Origin: Macrocybe gigantea | Taxonomy: Eukaryota > Basidiomycota > Agaricomycetes > Agaricales > Callistosporiaceae | Length of the DNA: 64,000 nucleotides | Assembly: GCA_011319805.1 (NCBI GenBank) | Contig: SJRY01000183.1 | Span: 94,365 to 158,364 of the forward strand | Direction: 5' to 3' | Shown: in pieces, positions 1 to 12,156 of the stretch | Position numbering within the stretch: the first letter of the stretch is position 1 | Layout: every line of letters begins with the position of its first letter | Position numbers and translations under genes: made by a program | Notes under the pieces: generated by a model | What the model was told of the DNA's origin: nothing | The model's database searches: none | What the model saw: the letters and a program-made list of their open reading frames with translations, nothing else

Positions 1-26
1 TAGAAGTTCAAATCTTCTTGGGCTTA
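1..26 (+). tRNA. 3' end of a tRNA cut by the window edge
   Basis: Bases 2-18 form a complete T-arm (five-pair stem 2-6 with 14-18, loop TTCAAAT). It is followed by a seven-base acceptor strand (19-25) and discriminator A26. The anticodon lies before the window, so the amino acid cannot be named; Ile, Glu and Ser(GCU) are the acceptors otherwise missing here. Confidence 0.7.
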
Positions 27-1685
27 AAATTATAAATATTATATTATATAAATAGTTTATAATATAAATATCAAATATCAACTAATATACAAACAAATAT
101 AACTAAATTTAAATTAAATAATAATATATTGTCATAGTGTTAAATTCTTAAATTTATTTTTATTAAAGACATTGTTCTATAAAAGTTGTTCTTTTTTATA
201 ATTTGAAATAGTAAAAATCTTATTTTGTGTGTTTTAATTAAATTAGTTTTATTATTATTTAATTAGAGTAAAGATAAGAAAAATTTTTATTTGATTTGTT
301 GTATTTTTAATTTTACTTATAATTCTTTAATATTAAAATTATTAAAAGTTTGTTTTGTTGTTTTATTCAATTACTAATATATATTATACTTATAAAAATA
401 TTTCATTTAAAAATAAATAAATAAAAAATTTTTAAATTAAACTCAAACTATAATAAAAAAAAAAAATAGAAGTTTTATTATTTAAATTAATTCATTTTTT
501 TGTTCAATAATTAAATCTTTATTTATCTTAGAAATCAGATTAGAAATTTATTTTCGTATTGATAATAAATTTTATTAGCAAAAAAATAAAAAATAAAAAC
601 AAATAATAGATTGTAAATTGAAAAAATACTTTTTTTTAATAATTAAAAAAATAAAATAAAAAGTTTTATTTGGTTATTAAACTAATAATAATGAGAGGTA
701 ATAATTTTATTTATTTTTAAAATTAAATATGAAAATTAAAAATTTTATTATAAAATAAAAAAATTAGTCTATTTTAATTAAATAAAATAAAATAATAATA
801 AAATTTCATTACAAAATACAAATAATAAAAAAAATAAACTAACAAATAAAAAAACTAAATTCAAAAAATAAAAACAAATAACTAAACTAAACAAATCCTA
901 ATTTCAAATAAAATACTATTAATGCTAAAGGTCTCAATATTGAAAAATAAATATTTATGATTTATTGTCATGGTTTTATACATATTCAATATATTTGAAT
1001 AATAACTAATATTAAAGCCTATTCTTAAAAATAATTAAAAATTAAATTTTGTTTATTTTTAGTAGTTAAAATGACTATATTAAATTTTATTTTTATCTCA
1101 TATAAAATTATAATAATATTTATAATAAATAAAATAAAATAAAATAAAAAGATGATAATAGGAAAATAAATCATTATAAAATATAAAAACAATAATTATA
1201 ATATAATAATTATTAAAATATTCTGTTTACTACCTATTATGAGAGTATTTTATATTAGAAAGTTTATAGTTGTTTTTAAAAATAAGTTATGTTGTTATAA
1301 TTATTAAACAAAATTAAAAGTTGTTATTTTCTTCTATTATATATTACTAAAATTCATTTAATAATATAAATTAATTAATTTAATACATTCTTTCAACATA
1401 GAAAATATTAAATAACAAATTTTATTAAATAAAAAAATGAAATATAATTAAACTAATTTAAACTAAAAATTAATAATTAAAATATAAAATATACTAACTA
1501 TTAATAACAAATGAGAATAAAAATTTTATTTTTATAAATTATTACACACAAATCTACACCTAAAAACAACCACTAAATACACCTAAAATACACACATTTT
1601 AACAATAACAAATAATTAAAAAAAAATAAACATTTATTCACATCAAAAAATAAAAAAAAAATATAAACTATTACATAGATATAAA
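27..1685. other. AT-rich intergenic region before cob
   Basis: About 1.66 kb of almost pure A/T with A- and T-runs and stops in all frames. I see no conserved protein, tRNA cloverleaf or long tandem repeat. The last 200 bases are unusually poor in G and run into the cob start, so they probably include the cob 5' leader. Confidence 0.6.
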
Positions 1686-4600
1686 ATGAGATTATTAAAA
1701 ACCCATGTATTACTAAGATTAGTCAATTCTTATATAGTCGATTCACCTCAACCAGCCAATATTTCTTATTTATGGAATTTTGGATCTTTATTAGCTTTAT
1801 GTTTAATAATACAAATATTAACAGGAGCCTTTTTAGCCATGCATTATACACCTAATGTAGAATTAGCCTTTAATAGTGTAGAACATATAATGAGAGATGT
1901 CAATAATGGGTGGATATTAAGATATACACATGCTAATGTAGCTTCATTTTTCTTTATATTTGTATATATGCATGTAGGAAGAGGATTATATTATGGATCA
2001 TATAAATCACCTAGAATATTAGTGTGGTCAATAGGAGTAATAATTTTAATACTTATGATGGCTATAGCATTCCTGGGTTATCATTTTAGCCCAAAATGGT
2101 TTAATATTAATATTTTATTTGATTTTAGTTTATTATTTATTTTCCTCTTTATAATTATAATTAAAATTAAAACAGACAAAATAAATACAGAACTATCTAA
2201 AATAGATATAAATAAAAAAAGAACTATTTTAAGAGAATTAAAATATAATAAATTAAATAATATAAATTATCACCCAAATCTATTATTAAAAAGATGTTAT
2301 TCTACACATTGTTTTACCTTAAAAAATGTTTACTCAGATAGATTACTCTCTATTATTAAAGAATTACATTTAAATCCTGTTTATCAGTTTGAAAATTTAA
2401 ATTTAGAAAATATTAGGAAAGAAATAAAAAATGAAACAAAAGGTTTAAGTGGAATATATATGATATTGAACAAAATAACTAAAGATTATTATATAGGTTC
2501 TGCCTCAAATGATAGAATTTATTCTAGATTTAGTAATCATGTCATTTATTTTAGAGGTAGTAAAATTGTTAAATTAGCAGTTCAAAAATATAAATTAGAA
2601 AATTTTGCTTTTTTAATATTAGAATTATTTCCTAATATTGTAACAAAAGAAAATAATAAAGAACTGATAGATTTAGAAGATAAATATTTAAAATTATTAT
2701 TGCCTAATTATAATATATTAACTGAAGCTGGTTCTAGTTTTGGATATAAACATACTGAAATGGATCGTACTAAAATTACAGATATTTATAGTGATGCTAG
2801 ACTTGAAATAATAGATCAATTACACACAGACACAACTTTCTCTAAAGAAACAATAGAAAAAATAAGATCCAACTCTTTAAATCTTCTCTCTCAATCCCAA
2901 AATATATACTTAAAAAGTCTTACAAGTTCTTTCATTATATACAATTTGAATGGTACAATTTATGGGAAATATCCAACTATCAAAGAAGCATCTAAGGCTA
3001 TAAATTGTAAGGACAAAACAATCAGAAGAGCATTAAAAACAGATAAAAAATTAGTCAAAAAACAATGAAGAGTAACAGACTCTAATAAATAGATTTTTTG
3101 TTATAAATTAATATTTTATTCTTTTTATATTAAATCATAGTCCCATGAGTAACAATCTTTTTGCAATTTTTATAGAAAAAAAAGATTAAAGTGGTATATT
3201 CCGACAGGTATATAGAATAGTTCCTAAGATTATTTGGCGACATTAGTGAAAACGATCAAAGATTTTAATACAAAAATTCAGATCGTCGGTTATATAAATG
3301 ATCGCGACAGACTGGGTCACTAATGGGTGGCTGAAATGCTGCTTAATGCACAGTCGAAACTTTTAATTTATTTAAATTAATAGAATTGACGAATTCAAAG
3401 TTATTCTAGCTTATTAAATATATATATTTTGTTAATATATTAATAAGTAAGTTTGTATGTATTACCTTATGGACAAATGTCATTATGGGGGGCTACCGTA
3501 ATTACTAATTTATTATCTGCTATTCCCTTATTTGGACAAGATATTGTCGAATTAATCTGGGGTGGATTTTCAGTATCAAATGCCACTTTAAATAGATTCT
3601 TTTCATTACATTATTTATTACCCTTTTTATTAGCTGCTTTAGCAGTAGCACATATGATAGCTCTTCATGTACATGGATCTAATAATCCTAATGGAGTTAC
3701 ATCTAATGGGGATAGATATGCAATGCACCCTTACTTTGTATTTAAAGATCTTGTGACTATTTTTGCATTCTTTTTAATATTATCTATTATTGTATTCTTC
3801 TATCCTAATTTATTAGGTCACTCCGATAATTATATTCCAGCTGATCCAATGGTGACTCCAGCTTCTATAGTTCCCGAATGGTATGTTAATAGATGCCATG
3901 ATTAAGAGTAATCTTATGATGATTTAACTTCACTATTTGCTGTAAACTCCTAAAGCTTAATCTACTTTAACTCCCCTAAAGTAATAATGATCTAAGATAT
4001 TACAATGGACAATCAGCAGGAAACCAACGCAACCTTGTACACGTTGTTAGTAGGATCCTCAGAGACTACACGTGAAGCTCCTTACCTGTTTGTAAACAAA
4101 AATTAAAAGTAAGGATGAAGATATAGTCCAGCCATTATTGAAATATAATGGGTCTTACATAAACTTATTAATTAATGTTATCTGAGAACTATCATAAGTT
4201 TAGTATGTTCACAAAATTTATCAACTATAACTACAAAAAGACTATCAAAACTTGAAAGATCCAATTTAACTATTAAAAATCCTTTTAATGAAATTATTAT
4301 AGGATTATTACTAGAAGAGGAACATATTCAAACAAGATCTTTAACAGATAATTCTAGATTTATGTATGGTCAAAGTAGTTTAATAATACAACATAATAAC
4401 TATTTTAACCATGTATTAGAATTATTTAAACCTTACTTATCTAAAGATTTTAAACTTAAAACAAAATCATTTGTAGATAAGATAACTAATAATAGTTATA
4501 GTTTGGTTAATTTTGCTATATTATCATTGCCATGTTTTAACTTTGACAAAAATCTGTTTTATTATTCAGATCCTTTGAAAATAGTTCCTTCAAATATACA

Positions 4601-5250
4601 AGATTTACTGACTCCTAGAGGTTTACCTTATTGGTTTATGGTTGAGATTCTCTTAAAAATAAAGGTTTACATTTAAATACTTATGGTTTTACAAACCAAG
4701 AGGGTTTAAATTTAAAAAGTACTTTAGAAAATATGTTTGGAGAAAATACCTTAAAATGTTCAATACATAAACATAAAAAGGATAAATAATTTAATTTATA
4801 TAAAGGGATAAAACATGGATGTGATAAGACACAATATATCTAAGTTTATGCATAAAAATATACTTTACTAAATAAAATCTTAATAATTTAAATTAATTTT
4901 ATGTGACTGATTTATTACCTTTCTATGCTATATTAAGATCTATACCTAATAAATTATTTGGAGTTGTAGCTATGTTTGGATCTTTATTAATTTTATTAAT
5001 ATTACCTCTAACTGATTTATCTAGAATTAGAGGAAATCAATTTAGACCAGCTATGAAACTAGCTTTCTGGTTATTTGTGGTAGATTTTATTATTTTAATG
5101 TGGATTGGGTCTCAACATCCTGAATCTCCTTATTTAGAAATAGGTCAAATATCTACTGCTTTCTATTTTGCTTGGTTCTTAATTATTGTACCTATAATAG
5201 GATTAAGTGAAAATACATTAATGGATGTAGCAACATCTAATTACAAATAA
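1686..5250 (+). CDS. cob: apocytochrome b, three exons
   Basis: Core subunit of respiratory complex III in the inner membrane, binding hemes bL and bH. Exons 1686-2078, 3456-3882 and 4910-5250 join in frame to 386 residues, normal for Cob. Exon 1 carries the first heme-ligand helix (YTHANVASF...YMHVGRG). Exon 2 carries the second pair (LHYLLPF...HMIALHVHG) and ends just after the Qo-site PEW motif. Exon 3 begins with [14 protein letters not shown]. The junctions follow the group I rule: the exon ends in U and the intron ends in G. The first ATG giving the conserved N-terminus was chosen. Both introns are at conserved coding positions (G|Y of FLGY, and inside the Y codon after PEW). Confidence 0.97.
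2079..3068 (+). CDS. GIY-YIG homing endonuclease of cob-i1, fused to exon 1
   Basis: The reading frame continues from cob exon 1 into the intron and ends at TGA 3066-3068, so the product would be made as a fusion and processed, as is common for intron ORFs. The GIY-YIG domain starts near base 2450 with [20 protein letters not shown]. The family arginine and glutamate regions follow ([28 protein letters not shown]). A short C-terminal DNA-binding repeat ([20 protein letters not shown]) is visible. If TGA is read as Trp in intron ORFs, the frame would run a little further. Confidence 0.88.
   Translation, partial: YHFSPKWFNINILFDFSLLFIFLFIIIIKIKTDKINTELSKIDINKKRTILRELKYNKLNNINYHPNLLLKRCYSTHCFTLKNVYSDRLLSIIKELHLNPVYQFENLNLENIRKEIKNETKGLSGIYMILNKITKDYYIGSASNDRIYSRFSNHVIYFRGSKIVKLAVQKYKLENFAFLILELFPNIVTKENNKELIDLEDKYLKLLLPNYNILTEAGSSFGYKHTEMDRTKITDIYSDARLEIIDQLHTDTTFSKETIEKIRSNSLNLLSQSQNIYLKSLTSSFIIYNLNGTIYGKYPTIKEASKAINCKDKTIRRALKTDKKLVKKQ
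2079..3455 (+). mobile_element. group I intron cob-i1
   Basis: Interrupts FLGY|VLPYG after a GGT codon. The ribozyme core lies after the ORF, about 3180-3360, with the conserved P7/P3/P8 stretch at about 3305-3338 (ACAGACTGGGTCACT). The intron ends in G at 3455. The core resembles that of cox1-i8 although the endonuclease classes differ. Confidence 0.9.
3883..4909 (+). mobile_element. group I intron cob-i2
   Basis: Lies inside the Tyr codon after PEW. The core precedes the ORF remnant: the AATCAGCAGGAAACC strand near 4013, CCTCAGAGACTACACG near 4058 (P7) and AAGATATAGTCC near 4118 (P7'). These are the signature strands of the fungal IB-type introns that recur in cox1. It ends in G at 4909. 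Confidence 0.88.
4176..4789 (+). pseudogene. decayed LAGLIDADG endonuclease in cob-i2
   Basis: An open frame from 4176 reads like a double-motif LAGLIDADG protein of the type found in other group I introns. The first motif is [12 protein letters not shown] where GDG is normal. At about 4640 an indel falls inside the second motif (expected MDDGSL); the frame then stops at 4676 while the rest of the protein ([19 protein letters not shown]...) continues in another frame to TAA 4787-4789. There is no convincing start codon. I infer a dead endonuclease. Confidence 0.8.
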
Positions 5251-6904
5251 TAAAATATAACTTATATATTAATATTTTATTTTTCTTTCTTTTTTATCAT
5301 TAATTTTAACCCCATTATTATTAATGATATTTTTTAATTTTACTTCACTAATGATCTGAATATTAATTATTATGAATAGTTTTATAAGTATTTTATATAT
5401 TAAATTATATTATTATTATTATATTAAATAATTATAAAAAATATAGAATAAAACTTTAATTAAATCCTTTTATAAACTTAAAACAATTGAAAAATAAGAT
5501 TTATTATTTAAAGTTTTCTAATTTAAATTTAGAATAATAGTTTTTTAATACTATTAATATTTTTTTATTTGTTTATTATATTTAGTGTAAGAAGAAAATC
5601 AATATTATTTTAATTTTAATTATTAATTATTAATTATTAAGTCACTGAAGCAGAAAGAGCTCTGTTAATAAATCATATTTTATTTTTTTCTAATTAAAAT
5701 TAGTTTATATATTTAATTAATATTAAATTAATAGTTTAAATAAATTAGATTGGAATAAAAATATAATAATTAAAATAATTACAATTTTGTTTAATTTTCT
5801 AATTATATAAAATTACTTATATGTATAATTATTAATAACTTTATAAGTATAAAATATAAAAATGTATACTATATTTTATTAAACAATCTTAATATAAATA
5901 TTTTATATTTTATTTATTAATAGTATTTTAAGTAATGTGAATTCTTATTGAAAATCTATAAGTTTCTGAAATAATAAATTTTATGGACTTCCTTAACAAT
6001 AATTCTTAAATATTATAGGATGTTAAAAATCTGCTATTAAAACTTTATTCAAAAAGAATAAACTATTTGTAAAAAATCATATATCTAATTTAAAATTTTA
6101 TAAACTAAAATAATAATTATAATTAAACAACTAACGATAGTGAAGATAATAAAAAGATTAAAATTTGTATATGATGATAATAATTAAAATATATTTTAAA
6201 CTTAATGAATTTAAGTGTCACTTATTAAATGTAAATATTCTTATTTATTTATAAATTGTATTTCTTTTTATAATATTATATATTTATATGAATATGTTTA
6301 TATCTTAAATAGAAATAAATATTTATTGACGACTTAGATTAATTTAATATTTAAGAGTTATGAAAAGTTGGATTATTTTTATTTATATTAATTATATTTC
6401 TATAAGAGTAATGAGTTTATTGTTTATTGTTTAATTTATTATTTATTTTTATTAAATAATATTATATAAATTAAATTTTAATGTAATATATTTTATATTT
6501 ATCATATAATTTATATTATTTATATAATTAAATTAGTTTAACTCTTATATGTTTAGTTGTTTCACTAATTTTAATTATACTTTAAAAGTAAGTAATATGA
6601 GAAATTATCAGTAAATAAATTTATTATTAATGAAATAAAATTATTTCCCTATAATATAAAATATAAAAATGATCTAATATATAATATTATCTAATATTTA
6701 ATAATAAATTATAATTATATTAAATAATTATAAATAAATAATTATTATAATAATATAAAATATTTTATTATATAATAAATATAAATTATTCTTAAATAAT
6801 AATAAAATAAAATAATAAATATAATTATCATATAATTTATATTATTTATATGTTCTAATAAATATAAATTATTCTTAAATAATAATAAATATTTTAATAA
6901 TAAA
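5251..6904. other. AT-rich intergenic region after cob
   Basis: No gene is recognised. One detail: 5646-5663 (TGAAGCAGAAAGAGCTCT) resembles the hairpin element found before atp8 at 23097-23114. Fragments around 5940-6120 look less A/T-biased and could be remains of a coding sequence, but stops occur in every frame. The rest is A/T with short tandem runs. Confidence 0.5.
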
Positions 6905-7032
6905 AAGGGGTTTCTTAATGGTTTAAAATATAATTAAAATATAAACTAAAATAATAATTATAATTAAAATATATTTTGTTTATTATACACACAAAAATAT
7001 AAAAAATAAAGGTTCGAATCCTTAACCCCTTA
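6905..7032 (+). pseudogene. tRNA-like element with expanded middle
   Basis: A perfect seven-pair acceptor (6905-6911 AAGGGGT with 7025-7031 ACCCCTT) encloses a good T-arm (GGTTCGAATCC, 7011-7021). The element is 128 bases long, and the middle is A/T sequence without a proper anticodon arm. It could be a tRNA gene broken by insertion, or a tRNA-like processing signal upstream of cox2. No functional tRNA is claimed. Confidence 0.5.
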
Positions 7033-7324
7033 GATTATATTACAACTAATTTTAATTATAATAAATAATTAGGGTTATTAGTAATATAAGAATTTATTAT
7101 GAAGATTAATCTTAAGATGCCCTTTAACTCTCTACCAATAATAAAATTAATTAATTAATAAAAAAAATATAATAATTATTTTTATCTAACAGTCAAATAT
7201 GAGTTAGAATTGTGATTAACTAATCACTAGGCATTTATCTTAAATATTTAATATAACTTAACAAAATATATAAATAATTAAGGAACTAGTAAATTAAGAT
7301 CTAGACAAAAAAATAAAAAATAGA
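7033..7324. other. cox2 upstream region
   Basis: AT-rich; no gene seen. It probably holds the cox2 5' leader after cleavage at the tRNA-like element that ends at 7032. Confidence 0.4.
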
Positions 7325-8080
7325 ATGAGTTTATTTTTTTTAAATACTATATTTAATGATATGCCTGAACCTTGGCAATTTGGATTTCAAGATAGTGCTA
7401 CACCAGGTTTTACAGGTATAGTGACATTACATAATACAATAGGATTTTATCTAATTATAATTAGTTTTTCAGTATTTTGGTTACTTTTCTCCATAATTTA
7501 TTATTATAATAGTAACAAACATCCAATAGCTCATAAATATCTGACACATGGAACTGTTTTAGAATTAATCTGGACAGTGACACCCGCAGTAATTTTAATT
7601 GCTATTGCTTTCCCTTCATTCAGATTATTATATTTAATGGATGAAGTTATTTCTCCTACATTAACTATTAAAGTGGTAGGTCACCAATGGTATTGGTCTT
7701 ATGAATATTCTGATTTTATTACGGATAGTGGAGAATCTATTGATTTTGATTCTTATATGATTCCTGATTCAGATTTAGAATTAGGTCAATTTAGATTATT
7801 AGATGTAGATAATAAATTAATAGTACCTGTAGATTGCCACATAAGATTAATAGTAACTGGTGCTGATGTGATCCATTCTTATGCTGTACCTTCTCTAGGT
7901 TTAAAATTAGATGCTGTACCTGGAAGATTAAATCAAGTTTCTTTCTTAGCTGAAAGACCTGGTACTTATTATGGACAATGTTCAGAAATTTGTGGAGTTT
8001 GGCATGGATTTATGCCTATAGTAGTAGAAGCAGTTTCTTCTCCTGATTTCTTAGTGTGGATTGATTCTGCTTCTCAATAA
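7325..8080 (+). CDS. cox2: cytochrome c oxidase subunit 2
   Basis: 251 residues, the usual length. It carries the CuA centre of complex IV, which accepts electrons from cytochrome c on the intermembrane side. Two N-terminal membrane helices (about residues 38-60 and 80-103) precede the cupredoxin domain. The aromatic stretch GHQWYWSYEYSDF is at about 119-131. The CuA ligands are the His in DVIHSYAVPSLG and the CSEICG...H...M cluster near 213-226. There is no intron. The start is the first ATG and an eight-T run after it remains in frame. Confidence 0.98.
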   Translation: MSLFFLNTIFNDMPEPWQFGFQDSATPGFTGIVTLHNTIGFYLIIISFSVFWLLFSIIYYYNSNKHPIAHKYLTHGTVLELIWTVTPAVILIAIAFPSFRLLYLMDEVISPTLTIKVVGHQWYWSYEYSDFITDSGESIDFDSYMIPDSDLELGQFRLLDVDNKLIVPVDCHIRLIVTGADVIHSYAVPSLGLKLDAVPGRLNQVSFLAERPGTYYGQCSEICGVWHGFMPIVVEAVSSPDFLVWIDSASQ

Positions 8081-8767
<687 letters not shown>

Positions 8768-9046
8768 GTTAATTTAATTATATTTTTATTTTTTATTAAA
8801 TTAATATAATTATATCTAATTTATACTGAATAATAATATTGGGAAATATATTTATTTTTGTTTTTATATAAAATATATAAAATATATAATATATAATAAT
8901 TATAAATTATGAAATTTCCCTATAATTATAAAATTTTAATTCTATATAAAATATAAATATTAATATATAAATATATATAATTTATTTCTAAATAAAAAAA
9001 TAATATTAATAAATGTTATTATAATATAAACTCTAATAATAAAATA

Positions 9047-9119
9047 AAGAGTGTAGTATAATTGGCTAGTATAGTGATCTCCAAAATCATTGGTAGGTGT
9101 TCAAGTCACCTCACTCTTG
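9047..9119 (+). tRNA. trnW: tRNA-Trp(CCA)
   Basis: Cloverleaf: acceptor 9047-9053 with 9112-9118 (seven pairs), anticodon stem GTGAT/ATCAT with loop CTCCAAA (anticodon CCA), T-arm AGGTG-TTCAAGT-CACCT, discriminator G. A CCA anticodon reads UGG. Fungal mitochondria that read UGA as Trp often have UCA instead, which matters because intron ORFs here contain TGA. Confidence 0.93.
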
Positions 9120-9126
9120 TAATCTT

Positions 9127-9235
9127 TATAATTTATATATAAATAGATAATATCTCTCTCTCTCTATAATTTATATATAAATAGATAATATCTCTCTCTC
9201 TTTATAATTTATATATAAATAGATAATATCTATAT
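9127..9235 (+). repeat. tandem repeat, about 38 bp x 3
   Basis: Three near-identical units starting near 9127, 9165 and 9203, each TATAATTTATATATAAATAG followed by ATAATATC and a CT run. The last unit is truncated. It is intergenic between trnW and trnL. Confidence 0.85.
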
Positions 9236-9591
9236 ATATAATAGATATAATATAATTTTACTATAATTTGATATATTATAAAATAAATTAATATATAATA
9301 TATAATTAAACTATAATATAAACAATTAAATAATATAATAATAATATAAACAATTAAACAAATAATATAATAATATAATATAATATAATATAATATAATA
9401 TATAATAATATAATAATATAAACTAATAATAATATATAATTATAAATAATAAAAATATTAAAAATAAAATTTTTTTAATTATTAGTTTTATTCTTAATAT
9501 TAAATAATAATAATCTATAATTAAGACTATTTAAATATAATATAAATAAAATAATAAATAATAATTAAATATGATAATATAAAATTTATAT
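9236..9591. other. intergenic A/T region with TAATA runs
   Basis: Simple A/T repeats, including a run of ATAAT units near 9360-9420. No gene. Confidence 0.5.
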
Positions 9592-9674
9592 ACGAGTATG
9601 CCGAAATTGGTAGCCGGGTGGGTTTTAGGTACCTATAATTTTTAATTGTAAGAGTTCAAGTCTCTTTACTCGTA
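9592..9674 (+). tRNA. trnL: tRNA-Leu(UAG)
   Basis: Acceptor ACGAGTA/TACTCGT, Leu-type D-arm (CCGAAATTGGTAGCC), anticodon loop TTTAGGT (anticodon TAG), a long variable region and T-arm AGAG-TTCAAGT-CTCT. Discriminator A. Confidence 0.9.
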
Positions 9675-9914
9675 TTAATTACAAATTTTAATTATAAATT
9701 ATTAGTCTTTAAATATATTAAGTATAAATTTAATTATTAATCTTTATTCCTATAATAATTTAATAAATAAAATAAATTAAAAATTACAACTAAACAAATA
9801 AAAAATAAAAAACAATAAAAAATAATAATTTAATTAATATAATCTTTAATTAAAAAAATAAAACTAATATTAAGTTAAAAATAATTTAAAAAATAAAAAT
9901 ATTAATCAATTAAA

Positions 9915-9989
9915 GGGTTAAGTATACAGATGGTTCTGTAGTAGACCTGCAAAGTCTAATATATTAAGGTTCAATTCCTTCTTAACTCT
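9915..9989 (+). tRNA. trnC: tRNA-Cys(GCA)
   Basis: Acceptor GGGTTAA/TTAACTC, anticodon stem TAGAC/GTCTA, loop CTGCAAA (anticodon GCA), T-loop TTCAATT. One weak pair closes the T-stem. Confidence 0.92.
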
Positions 9990-10004
9990 CAAATTAATAT
10001 AAAA

Positions 10005-10076
10005 ATTCTCTTAGTTCAATGGTTAGAACTGCATTCTTCTAAAGTGCTAATTTTGGTTCGAGTCCAAAAGAGAATA
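10005..10076 (+). tRNA. trnR: tRNA-Arg(UCU)
   Basis: Acceptor ATTCTCT/AGAGAAT, anticodon stem GCATT/AGTGC, loop CTTCTAA (anticodon TCT), T-arm TTTGG-TTCGAGT-CCAAA. Confidence 0.92.
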
Positions 10077-10405
10077 AATAAAAATTTTAACTTACTATTT
10101 TAATAATAAAACAAAAATAATAATATAAAAAATAAAAATATAAACAAATAATAATATAATAATAGTCAAATAATTATATAATATAATATATTAAATATAA
10201 ATTTTTATATTTATAAGTAAAGTAAAGTAAATATTTTGTTTTTTTTTTTAAAGATTTATTAATAATAATTTCTTTATAGATATAAATAAAAAATTTAATT
10301 CTATTCATATAAACTAACAAAAAAACATAAATTTATGACTAACACTTAAAAGAGGCTAACAGACAAAAATTAATTCAAATAGGTAAATATCAAATTTCTG
10401 ATGTT
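10077..10405. other. nad2 upstream region
   Basis: AT-rich, no gene. It includes a T10 run near 10240. The last 80 bases are slightly less biased and probably form the nad2 leader. Confidence 0.4.
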
Positions 10406-12156
10406 ATGATTTTCATTTCAATATTAATATTATTAGTGGCTAAGGCCCTACCTTCATTGAATTATAATATTTCTTCTATTTATTTTACAAGAATATCTTC
10501 TATAATATTCATATATTCGGGGATTTTAACTTTAAATTCTTTATATATTCAGTCAATTGGATCGGGTATAGGTATCTATAGTGGATTATTTCAAATAACA
10601 CAAATTTCTCAAGTAATAGAATTATTTTTATTACTAATAGGATCATTAATATTAATATCTTGGCCATTATTAAAAAATACTAAAACAAATACTTCTTTTT
10701 CAATAAGTCAATCTACAGATTATTCAATAATAGTATTATTTAGTACTTTAGGTTCCTGTTTATTAATTACTAGTTCAGATTTAATTTCTTTATATTTAAG
10801 TATAGAATTACAATCCTTTGGTTTATACGTCTTATCTACTTTATATAGAGATTCCGAATCTTCTACCTCTGCTGGTTTAAAATATTTTTTATTAGGAGGT
10901 TTATCTTCATGTTTAATTTTATTAGGTTCCGGATTAATCTATTCTTATACAGGTTTAACACAATTTGAATCAATATATAGTTTAATTTCAGTATCAGAAA
11001 TAAATTATCTAATTCATGGAATTCTGTTAGGTCTCTTATTAATAATAGTAGGATTTTTAATAAAAATAGCTGCAGCACCCTTACATAATTGGTCTCCTGA
11101 TGTCTATGATGATACTCCAACTATAGTGACAATTTGGTTAACAATAATGCCTAAAATATCAATCTTAATATTATTATTAGAATTATATACACAAATAAGT
11201 AGTATAGGAAGCTTAGACTTAATAATAAATACAAATGGATATGCTGAACTATTAAAAACAATCACATCACTAAATTCAAATACACAAGATCTTAAAGAAA
11301 TAGTTAATTTATCAATATTAAGTCCCTTACAAAGTTCAAATACAAATATAATTAAAAATTTATTTTTACTAATATCAATAATTTCTTTATTAATAGGAAC
11401 AATAGTAGGATTAGCTCAAACACGAATAAAAAGATTATTAGCTTATAGTACAATATCTCATATTGGATTTATGTTACTAGCTTTATCAATAAATACAGAA
11501 CAATCAATAGATTCCTTATTATTTTATCTAATACAATATACAATAACTAATTTAAATATTTTTCTAATAATAATAGGTTTAAGTTATATAATTAATAATT
11601 CTAATACTAATTCTAATCTAAATTCTAATTCTTTTTCTTTAAATAAACACTCAAATAAACAAAATTTTAATTTTTCTCTAATTAAAGATATTAGATATAT
11701 TTCCGAATTAAAAAGTCAATTCTTCTTAAATCCTTTATTAAGTTTAAGTTTAGGTCTCTGTTTATTTTCTATGGCTGGTATCCCCCCATTAATAGGATTC
11801 TTTTCAAAACAATTTGTTTTATATTCAGCAGTACAAAGTGGATATAATTTTATCTCTGTTGTAGCTATACTAGTAAGTGTAGTCAGTGCTTCTTATTATT
11901 TAAAAATAATTAAAGTTCTTCATAGTGATACACCCAATGATTATGACTTTAATGAAGAAAATAAAAATAATCTTTTTTATTTAAATTTAAAAAAATAGAT
12001 TCAGACTTAAATAAAGAAAATGTTGATATAATGTTAACAAATTTCCATAGTTTCTTAATTTCTAGTTTAACTTTATCAATATTATTATTTATTTTTAAAC
12101 CTTCTTTAATCTTAAATAGTACACAATTACTATCTTTATCTTTATTTTATTTTTAA
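10406..12156 (+). CDS. nad2: NADH dehydrogenase subunit 2, needs a -1 shift
   Basis: Membrane-arm proton-pump subunit of complex I. The zero frame (10406-11998, 530 residues) has the proton-channel family motifs ([43 protein letters not shown]) but stops at TAG 11996-11998. The missing C-terminus lies in the -1 frame: from ATA 11995 it reads [13 protein letters not shown] and on through a last helix to TAA 12154-12156. Joined length is 583 residues. The stop then abuts the nad3 ATG at 12157, the usual fungal arrangement, which supports the extended version. The shift point is a slippery heptamer (separate entry). Either programmed -1 frameshifting occurs or one A is missing from the A7 run. 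Confidence 0.93.
11989..11998 (+). promoter_or_regulatory. A-AAA-AAA slippery heptamer followed by TAG in nad2
   Basis: In the zero frame the codons are TTA AAA AAA TAG. A11989 with the two AAA codons fits the X-XXY-YYZ pattern of -1 frameshift sites, and the next zero-frame codon is a stop. Slipping back one base gives ATA at 11995 and restores the Nad2 C-terminus. I have not identified a downstream stimulatory structure. Confidence 0.6.

Noticed and set aside
4362..4676. 104-codon ORF in cob-i2 as a functional protein
   Set aside because: It is the middle of a LAGLIDADG protein whose start and second motif are broken.
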